32,395 nucleotides of DNA from assembly GCA_030650495.1 (NCBI GenBank), contig JAUSEB010000212.1:1-32395 (forward strand), in the 5' to 3' direction. A model generated the notes under the pieces. The model was not told where the DNA came from. It saw only the letters and a program-made list of their open reading frames with translations, and did no database searches. Below, piece after piece: positions 9,055-14,486 of the stretch (position 1 is the first letter of the stretch; each line of letters starts with the position of its first letter). The DNA is from Armatimonadota bacterium (GTDB taxonomy: Bacteria > Armatimonadota > UBA5829 > JAUSEB01). The translations under genes and the position numbers were made by a program.

Positions 9055-9737
9055 TAGTCGCTCATCGCAAGAACATACAGGATTTGAAGTCGGCCCTGGC
9101 CGAATATAAGAAAATACTCGTGCTCGGTTGCGGAACGTGCATGACCGTTTGCCTGGCTGGTGGCGAGCGGGAGGTCGGGATGATAAGCTCCGCGCTGCGC
9201 ATCGCCTATCGGGTGGACGGGCAGGAGCATGAACTTATCGAAGCGACCATCGAACGCCAGTGCGAGAACCAGTTTATGGAGGACATCCTGCCGCTGGTTC
9301 AGGAAGCCGATGCGATTCTTTCGCTTGGTTGCGGCGCGGGTGTTCAGGCGATGGCTGAGCGATATCCGAACAAGCCTATCTATCCCGGCGTTGACACCAA
9401 GTTCATCGGTATTCTACAGGAACAGGGCATTTGGACCGAAAAGTGCGCCGCATGCGGCAAATGCATCATCGGCGCTTATGGGACCGTCTGCCCGATAACT
9501 AGATGCTCCAAGCAACTAACCGAAGGTCCATGCGGCGGCGCGCGCGACGGTAAGTGCGAAGTCTCCCCCGAAATCGAATGCGGCTGGCAGCTTATCTACA
9601 ACCGGCTAAAGGCTTTAGGTCAGCTTGACCTCTTGCTGGAACCGGCCCCGCTGACCGACTGGTCAAAAAGCCACGAAGGCGGCTGTAGAAAGATCGTGCG
9701 AGAAGATCAGAGGATAAGGAACCCGGCTGGGGGATAG
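9051..9737 (+). CDS. metV: MetV-like protein (methylenetetrahydrofolate reductase C-terminal / zinc-FeS domain)
   Basis: This 228-residue protein matches the MTHFR_C family. It has an N-terminal Cys27/30/34 motif and a Cys-rich C-terminal part with CAACGKC near 135-141 and the GPCGGARDGKC signature near 165-175. In acetogens MetV pairs with the flavoprotein MetF to form methylene-tetrahydrofolate reductase, and with HdrABC-MvhD a larger complex. Here metF is absent from the window, so MetV may act as an iron-sulfur adaptor or pair with a distant MetF. GGAGGAG lies 8 bp before the ATG. The TAG stop is the first codon-sized unit of a heptamer array (9735-9769), so the true end may have been changed by the repeat. 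Confidence 0.85.
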   Translation: MIVAHRKNIQDLKSALAEYKKILVLGCGTCMTVCLAGGEREVGMISSALRIAYRVDGQEHELIEATIERQCENQFMEDILPLVQEADAILSLGCGAGVQAMAERYPNKPIYPGVDTKFIGILQEQGIWTEKCAACGKCIIGAYGTVCPITRCSKQLTEGPCGGARDGKCEVSPEIECGWQLIYNRLKALGQLDLLLEPAPLTDWSKSHEGGCRKIVREDQRIRNPAGG

Positions 9738-9769
9738 TCGGTAGTCGATAGTCGTTAGTCGATAGTAGA
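9735..9769. repeat. Heptamer tandem array, unit TAGTCGN, about five copies
   Basis: The units are TAGTCGG, TAGTCGA, TAGTCGT, TAGTCGA and TAGTAGA. The array contains the stop codon of metV (9735-9737, + strand) and the stop codon of the convergent membrane-protein gene (9757-9755, - strand), plus the final Ile-Asp codons of the latter. Confidence 0.85.
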
Positions 9770-10189
9770 TTTGAGACGCGACATACGCTTACCTATTAAC
9801 CCAGCAAGAGCTACTAAAATAATATCTGCTAGCAACAACGGCCACGCCGACAACGCTAAAAACCATTGAGTGTACGTCAATACAATACCCCATACACAAG
9901 CAACCACAAAGCCATACTCACCACCGAGCATCCGCATTTGATATTTCTTAGCTCCCCAGCATCGAAACCAAGCCGCTGCTACTCCCGCGGCAAGCGAACT
10001 TAGACCGATTATAGCGTGAATCCATACTCCAAGTTTCAGTAATACCAACGAATCAGCAAAAGACGGAAGCATCCTCAACATAAGACCAAGTATTAGGCAC
10101 ATAGTCGCCCCGCCTACGCCAATCCCAAATACAGGAGAGAACACTACTATATACAGGCGTTGGGATCGCATTTTGTTCGCCTCAATCAT
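9755..10189 (-). CDS. Small integral membrane protein of unknown function
   Basis: I do not recognise this 144-residue protein. It has about four hydrophobic segments separated by short Arg/Lys loops: near residues 10-35, 50-75, 90-110 and 112-130. It has no Cys pairs or heme motifs. An in-frame TTG at 10222 would add 11 residues, but the ATG at 10189 has GGGAGA 5 bp upstream and is preferred. The gene converges on metV and ends in the shared heptamer array. It looks monocistronic, divergent from the OsmC gene. It could be an electron-transport accessory or a stand-alone membrane protein; nothing in the sequence decides. Confidence 0.65.
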   Translation of the reverse strand: MIEANKMRSQRLYIVVFSPVFGIGVGGATMCLILGLMLRMLPSFADSLVLLKLGVWIHAIIGLSSLAAGVAAAWFRCWGAKKYQMRMLGGEYGFVVACVWGIVLTYTQWFLALSAWPLLLADIILVALAGLIGKRMSRLKSTID

Positions 10190-10248
10190 ATAAATCTCCC
10201 TATTCTTCGGATCTCTCGCCAAAGCATACTAAGTAGATGTACATTAAA

Positions 10249-10277
10249 GAACCGGGCAGTTATTTCCTACCCGGTTC
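10249..10277. terminator. Intergenic hairpin, 8-bp stem
   Basis: GAACCGGG (10249-10256) pairs with CCCGGTTC (10270-10277) across a 13-base loop. On the minus strand it is followed by TTTAAT, so it could be a weak terminator reading leftward. It lies between two divergent genes, so a leader or attenuator role is equally possible. Confidence 0.35.
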
Positions 10278-10339
10278 GTATCTTCATTTTGGGTTGTTAA
10301 AATCTATCTATCCTTATAGGCGTGAAACGTTGCTATAGT

Positions 10340-10348
10340 TGGTATAAT
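10340..10348 (+). promoter_or_regulatory. Extended -10 promoter for the OsmC gene
   Basis: TGGTATAAT is a consensus extended -10 element (TG-n-TATAAT) lying 35 bp before the ATG at 10384. No good -35 box is present at 16-18 bp spacing, which extended -10 promoters tolerate. Confidence 0.55.
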
Positions 10349-10383
10349 AGCCAAACGTAATGATGCTTACAATAGGAGGAATT

Positions 10384-10815
10384 ATGGCAATACGAAACGC
10401 GGAAGCCCGGTGGAACGGCAATTTGCGCGAGGGCAGCGGAACAGTAAGGCTAGGGAGCGGAGCTTTTGAAGGCCAATATTCATTTGCTTCACGATTTGAA
10501 TCGGGAACAGGAACTAACCCCGAAGAGCTAATCGGCGCGGCTCATGCCGGTTGCTTTAGTATGGCTCTTTCGGCGGGACTTGCGGCCGCCGGTCACACAT
10601 CAAAGAGCGTTCACACAACCGCCAAGGTGCATTTCGAGCCGGTTGATGGCGGATTCGGAATCACGAAGATTGAATTGGAAACCGAAGCGGATATTCCAGG
10701 GATCGACGAATCGACATTCATGAAATACGCGGAAGACGCGAAGAAGAACTGCCCTGTCTCTAAAGCTCTAGCCGCCGTGCCGGAAATTATACTAAATGCG
10801 AAGCTCGTTTATTGA
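10384..10815 (+). CDS. osmC: OsmC-family peroxiredoxin (organic hydroperoxide reductase)
   Basis: This 143-residue protein belongs to the OsmC/Ohr family. The two catalytic thiols are in HAGCFSM near residue 56 and KKNCPVSK near 125, the standard pair. It reduces organic peroxides in the cytoplasm using dithiol reductants. The annotated start is ATG 10384 with AGGAGGA upstream; an upstream ATG at 10360 lacks a site. It has its own extended -10 promoter and stands alone, convergent with the copper ATPase gene, with only 18 bp between them and no clear terminator. Presence of OsmC fits oxygen exposure in an organism that also carries oxygen-sensitive Hdr clusters. Confidence 0.92.
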   Translation: MAIRNAEARWNGNLREGSGTVRLGSGAFEGQYSFASRFESGTGTNPEELIGAAHAGCFSMALSAGLAAAGHTSKSVHTTAKVHFEPVDGGFGITKIELETEADIPGIDESTFMKYAEDAKKNCPVSKALAAVPEIILNAKLVY

Positions 10816-10833
10816 GGTTCGCTAAAATATATC

Positions 10834-12984
10834 TCAGCGCAGGAGCCGCGTTGAATTGGCAATTACGCAAAGGCTGCTTATGAACATCGCTGTAGCCGCT
10901 ATAAGCGGATGTACGAATCCAAAGAACGCAAGAGCGACGGCGATTGAATTATAGCCGAACGCCCACCACAAGTTCTGCTTGATTATCCGATAGGTCAGCT
11001 TCGATAAGTCCAACACCCACGGGATGCGGGACAGGTCATCGCCAAGCAGTATCACATCGCTCGATTCCCGCGCGAGATCGGAGCCACCGCCAATTGCGAT
11101 CCCGACGGAAGCCTCCGCAAGAGCAGCCGCGTCGTTAATGCCGTCACCCACCATTGCCACGGCGGTTCCATTAGACTCGCGCGCCTTTTTGACCACGGCG
11201 GCTTTCTCATCGGGTGCACATTCGGCAAATACATCATCAATATTCAGTTCGCGAGCTAATCGGTATGTGGGTCCCTTTAGATCTCCCGACAAAACAGCCG
11301 GTTTTACGCCGGCTGCCGTCAGCAATTCGATGGCAGCAATAGCTTCCGGGCGGATACTGTCTTGCAGTGAAATAGCGGCCTTGACGGCGCCGTCCCATCC
11401 AATATATATTACCGATAATGGGTCGGATTCTTCAGCGACAGTAAACGATTCCGGCGCTGAATGTCCCTCAGATAATAGTTTTAGCGAACCCACTGCGACC
11501 TGCTTTGTTTCCCCATTTATTGCGACTGTCCCTATTACTCCCTGGCCGGGAATAGCGCGGAAGCCGGTGACATTTCCTATTGGAAGACCGAGCGCTCGAG
11601 CTTCAGCCACAATGGCGTTTGCTATTGCGTGCTCACTTCCGGCTTCGACAGCCGCCGCCCATGCAATGGCTTCGTCTGCGGTAATGTCGTCTGAGGCCAG
11701 CATAACTTTTGCTATTGTCAAGCGATTGTCGGTGAGGGAGCCGGTCTTGTCGAAGAATATTCTTTTGATTGCGGGCAGGCGTTCGAGTATCTCTCCAGAA
11801 CGGATTAACACGCCGGAATGTGCGGCCTTTCCTATTGCGAGACATGTCGCCATTGGCGTTGCCAGACCAAGAGCGCATGGGCACGAAACCACCAGCACGG
11901 CCAAAGCGCATAGGCCGGCCCGCTCCCAGTTGCCAATAATACCGCCCCAATATACCGCCGCTCCCGCGGATAGAAGCCAGACCAGCGGTACAAATACGGA
12001 TGCGACACGCCCCGCCAGTCTCTCGATTGGAGCGTAGTTCTCCTGCGCTTGAAGAACCATTTTCCGTATCTGCTCGACCATTGAGTCAGCGCCTACAGCC
12101 GCTGCCTCTACAGTGATATAGCCGTCGCAGTTCACGCTGGAGCCATAGACCCTGTCGCCGGGAGAGCATGAACGCGGCCTGGATTCTCCGGTAAAAGAGG
12201 ATTCCTCGACAAGACAACTGCCGGATATAATCAGGCCATCAGCGGGGATGCGCTCACCGGGTTTCACAATCAGTAGGTCGCCTATGCGCACATCTTGAGA
12301 TGAAATATCTTCTTCTCGCCCGTCACGAAGAACCCGCGCCATATCAGGGGTCAATTCGATCATCTCACGGATTGCCTTGGATGTCCGGTTTTTGGAAATT
12401 GCTTCCAGAAGCCGTCCAAGAGTCACTATGAAAAGAAGCATAGTGGCGGTGTCAAAATACACATGACCAGAGCCATATAACACGTTCGCGGCGCTTACGA
12501 AAAACGCCGCGAATGAGCCGGTCACTATGAGCGCGTCCGTGCTTATCCTGCCATACCGCAACTCCCTGGCCGCTGCCACGAGAAATGAGAATCCCAAGAT
12601 GATCATTGCCGGAGTGGACAGCGCAAGCATAGCCCACCTCATAGCGTGAATCGCGGATGCGCCAAGAGCGCCGGGCGATTGCGTGTATAAGATAATGCTA
12701 ATCATCATAACGTTCATGGATAGAAACGCGCCGACACCGAGCCTGAGCGTTATCCATGCGGCAACTCCGTCTCCACCTTGAGAGCCGATGATTTGCTGGA
12801 CGAGATAGCAGCCATAACAGCAGAAGCGGCGCTCGTCGTCCGGGGAGTAGCCTTTGCCGGTGAAAATCAATCCGCAATAGTCGCAGGAGTGATGAGTGCT
12901 GAGCGCTGAGAGATGAGTGCTGAGTGATGAGTGCTGAGCGCTGAGTGATGAGTGCTGAGTGATGAGTGATGAGTGATGAGTCAT
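10834..12984 (-). CDS. ccoI: Copper-translocating P-type ATPase, CcoI/FixI-like, with a repeat-encoded N-terminus
   Basis: This 716-residue P1B-type ATPase has the Cys-rich N-terminal domain of CcoI/FixI proteins (CDYCG at 34 and CCYGC near 54) but no HMA domain. CPC in the membrane lies near residue 366, the phosphorylated Asp in DKTGS near 409 (Ser where Thr is usual), and GDGIND near 611. CcoI-type pumps export copper for insertion into cbb3 oxidase, which is encoded nearby. Residues 1-33 ([14 protein letters not shown] and similar heptads) are translated from a 13-unit 7-bp repeat array, and the only usable start codon (12984) lies at its edge. Start and upstream stop overlap as ATGA. AGGA about 4 bp before the ATG is a weak site. 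Confidence 0.9.
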   Translation of the reverse strand: MTHHSSLITQHSSLSAQHSSLSTHLSALSTHHSCDYCGLIFTGKGYSPDDERRFCCYGCYLVQQIIGSQGGDGVAAWITLRLGVGAFLSMNVMMISIILYTQSPGALGASAIHAMRWAMLALSTPAMIILGFSFLVAAARELRYGRISTDALIVTGSFAAFFVSAANVLYGSGHVYFDTATMLLFIVTLGRLLEAISKNRTSKAIREMIELTPDMARVLRDGREEDISSQDVRIGDLLIVKPGERIPADGLIISGSCLVEESSFTGESRPRSCSPGDRVYGSSVNCDGYITVEAAAVGADSMVEQIRKMVLQAQENYAPIERLAGRVASVFVPLVWLLSAGAAVYWGGIIGNWERAGLCALAVLVVSCPCALGLATPMATCLAIGKAAHSGVLIRSGEILERLPAIKRIFFDKTGSLTDNRLTIAKVMLASDDITADEAIAWAAAVEAGSEHAIANAIVAEARALGLPIGNVTGFRAIPGQGVIGTVAINGETKQVAVGSLKLLSEGHSAPESFTVAEESDPLSVIYIGWDGAVKAAISLQDSIRPEAIAAIELLTAAGVKPAVLSGDLKGPTYRLARELNIDDVFAECAPDEKAAVVKKARESNGTAVAMVGDGINDAAALAEASVGIAIGGGSDLARESSDVILLGDDLSRIPWVLDLSKLTYRIIKQNLWWAFGYNSIAVALAFFGFVHPLIAATAMFISSLCVIANSTRLLR
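12891..12981. repeat. Heptamer array, 13 units of GATGAGT/GCTGAGT type
   Basis: Exactly thirteen consecutive 7-bp units fill 91 bp, mostly GATGAGT, GCTGAGT and GCTGAGC. Because 7 is not a multiple of 3, the reading frame repeats every 21 bp, giving a seven-residue repeat in the ATPase. It contains the stop region of the four-helix-bundle gene and abuts the ATPase start. Confidence 0.95.
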
Positions 12985-13358
12985 GGCTTCCTGAGTTTCT
13001 TCTCTATAGATATTCTTAGTCCACCAAGTATGCGACCAACTTCTTCCGCTTGAGCCAAAAGCTTCTCAGTAGTAGACTTATCAAGATAGCCTACATCCAT
13101 AGCGATGTAAATCTGTGCACGTACTTCTGCGCAAGAGCTTTTCGCGATTGAGATGAATTGGTGGAATTCGCCTGGTCTCATGCGTTCAAATCCTTCAGCG
13201 ATGTTGGACATAATCGACACAGAAGCTCGTTGTAACTGCCCAGACAACCCAAAATCCCTTGCAAACGCGCCTATACGGGTTACTCTATAAATTTCGCGTG
13301 TCAACTCCCTAGCCTTCTGCCAGGCGATCAAGTCTTCAAATCTCTCAATTCTGCTCAA
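12981..13358 (-). CDS. Four-helix-bundle protein (23S rRNA intervening-sequence / TIGR02436 family)
   Basis: This 125-residue all-helical protein has the family signature: [18 protein letters not shown] near the start, then [23 protein letters not shown] near residues 38-60. It is related to proteins encoded in 23S rRNA intervening sequences and to the Avd accessory protein; the function of most members is unknown. The start is TTG 13358 with AAGGAG 8 bp upstream, and that site is partly made by a heptamer unit. The stop overlaps the ATPase start (ATGA). The gene is flanked on both sides by inverted heptamer arrays and separates two genes that suit a copper/oxidase operon, so it looks like an inserted cassette. 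Confidence 0.88.
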   Translation of the reverse strand: MSRIERFEDLIAWQKARELTREIYRVTRIGAFARDFGLSGQLQRASVSIMSNIAEGFERMRPGEFHQFISIAKSSCAEVRAQIYIAMDVGYLDKSTTEKLLAQAEEVGRILGGLRISIEKKLRKP

Positions 13359-13370
13359 TCTCTTTTCTCC

Positions 13371-13433
13371 TTACTCAGCGCTCCTTACTCAGCGCTCGTT
13401 ACTCAGCACTCGTTACTCAGCACTCGTTACTCA
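13371..13433. repeat. Heptamer array, 9 units (14-bp dimer repeat), inverse of the array at 12891
   Basis: The units alternate TTACTCA with GCGCTCC, GCGCTCG or GCACTCG, 63 bp in all. Read on the minus strand it gives TGAGTAA and CGAGTGC, related to the TGAGTGC units of the other array in opposite orientation. The stop codon of the safE-like gene (13433-13431) is in the last unit, and the ribosome binding site of the four-helix-bundle gene is in the first. Confidence 0.95.
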
Positions 13434-14147
13434 TCGCTGTTCTTCCCCACAACACGATGGTACGCAGCGATTGACGTTGTGGGGCGTTAGCATTACCCCT
13501 GTTACACGTCCTATAGTTAGAAGTCCAATTGCAACAACAACAATCCCTGCTGCGCGCATTCCCATCTTTGCGAACTTACGGTCTAAACCGACGCCGAATA
13601 GTCCCAACGCGAGCAATCCTGGAGCCGTGCCTAAGCCAACCCCTGCCATCAGAGCCATTCCTTGCGGCGCATTATGCGAAGCGGCTGAAATGGCGAGCAT
13701 TCCCATTGGAAGCGGACAGGGAAGAAATCCAACTCCAAGTCCAAGAAGGAACGCGGCAATTGGACCAGGCTCGGTTAGCAACCCGCCTAATATATTCCTA
13801 ATCAGTCCGGCTTCGGAGATTCCCTGGAGCGGTTTGAAAGACGGCAGCCTAATTCCCAACATAACAAGACCGAATATAACCGTGATGAATCCGGCGGCAA
13901 ATCTAAGGACGGGCGCTCCTAGAGCAAAGGCGGTGTTTTTGAATAGTATCGCGCCAAGGGCTGAGACAAGTGTTCCGAGAAATATGTAAGTGAAGGTCTT
14001 GCCGATTACAAAGAGAATTTGGCGCAAAATGACCGATCCCCGATTCGATGACTTTGCAAGATGCAGTGGAAATCCGCCGCACATGCCAAGGCAGTGGGGC
14101 GTCGCGGCGAAACCTGCGATTAATCCCATCAGGAACATAGACCACAT
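13431..14147 (-). CDS. SafE/TauE-like (DsbD_2, COG2836) membrane protein, cbb3 oxidase maturation context
   Basis: This 238-residue protein has about six membrane segments. It opens with the family motif HCLGMCGG (residues 18-25) in the first helix and ends with a Cys-rich tail (CVPSCCG). COG2836 proteins are commonly encoded beside ccoI or other cbb3 genes and are thought to help transport metal or thiol reductant. I infer a role in copper handling for the oxidase encoded 7 kb away. ATG 14147 follows GGGTGAG at good spacing. The stop is in a heptamer array, so the tail could have been altered by it. It is probably the first gene of the safE, four-helix, ccoI unit. Confidence 0.82.
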   Translation of the reverse strand: MWSMFLMGLIAGFAATPHCLGMCGGFPLHLAKSSNRGSVILRQILFVIGKTFTYIFLGTLVSALGAILFKNTAFALGAPVLRFAAGFITVIFGLVMLGIRLPSFKPLQGISEAGLIRNILGGLLTEPGPIAAFLLGLGVGFLPCPLPMGMLAISAASHNAPQGMALMAGVGLGTAPGLLALGLFGVGLDRKFAKMGMRAAGIVVVAIGLLTIGRVTGVMLTPHNVNRCVPSCCGEEQR

Positions 14148-14164
14148 ATTCTCACCCTTTATAG

Positions 14165-14217
14165 AGCTATCAGTTATCAGCCGTCAGCTTTCAGCTGACG
14201 GCTGATAACTGATAGCT
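14165..14217. repeat. Long hairpin, 25-bp perfect arms and 3-base loop, 7-bp period
   Basis: The left arm 14165-14189 and right arm 14193-14217 are exact reverse complements separated by TTC. TCAG recurs every 7 bp in the left arm and CTGA every 7 bp in the right, as in the palindromes at 8569 and 28236. It lies in the leader of the safE-like gene, about 18 bp before its ATG, so it could influence its translation. Confidence 0.92.
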
Positions 14218-14276
14218 ATTCGCAAAAGCAGATTTCTCGACTCCGCTCGAAATGACGTAAGTTTTCACCTTAACTG

Positions 14277-14304
14277 TTGAACTTGTTACCTAACTGGGTA
14301 TATA
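14277..14304 (+). promoter_or_regulatory. Candidate sigma-70 promoter for the act-cco operon
   Basis: TTGAAC (14277-14282) and TATATA (14299-14304) are separated by 16 bp, about 180 bp before the actB GTG. It is the best -35/-10 pair I can see in this gap, but AT-rich sequence makes chance matches likely. Confidence 0.35.
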
Positions 14305-14395
14305 CCAGCCTATGGATGAGTTTACCCCAAAAAGTCATTCTGTTAAAGGTGTAGGAAATAAACAACCGGCATAGAATACTATAACAAGCAGACAA

Positions 14396-14466
14396 GTAGG
14401 GGCGAAGCATCTGCCCCACGACACCACTCGCAGTATGAGATATAAACGCAGATGCTTCGCCCCTAC
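14396..14466. repeat. MITE-like element with 19-bp perfect terminal inverted repeats
   Basis: The arm at 14396-14414 (GTAGGGGCGAAGCATCTGC) and its exact reverse complement at 14448-14466 flank 33 bp. It ends 5 bp before the actB ribosome binding site, so transcripts of the operon leader would carry a large hairpin. No transposase is nearby. Confidence 0.85.
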
Positions 14467-14486
14467 ATTTTAAAGGACATAAAATA

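Larger units (their letters stand above)
14148..14486. other. Repeat-rich divergent intergenic region (339 bp)
   Basis: This divergent spacer carries a 25-bp-arm hairpin (14165-14217), a short imperfect inverted sequence (14231-14255, ATTTC...GAAAT flanking TCGA), a possible promoter (14277-14304) and a 71-bp inverted-repeat element (14396-14466). An antisense open frame at 14270-14548 is unlikely to be coding. Confidence 0.6.

Noticed and set aside
10190-10222. TTG start at 10222 for the membrane protein
   Set aside because: It lacks a well-spaced ribosome site, whereas ATG 10189 has GGGAGA 5 bp upstream; the added 11 residues are charged and not membrane-like.
12981-13358. Diversity-generating retroelement using the Avd-like protein
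   Set aside because: No reverse transcriptase and no template/variable repeat pair were seen; the resemblance is only to the four-helix family.
12891-13433. Heptamer arrays as a CRISPR array
   Set aside because: Units are 7 bp with no spacers between, so they are simple tandem repeats.
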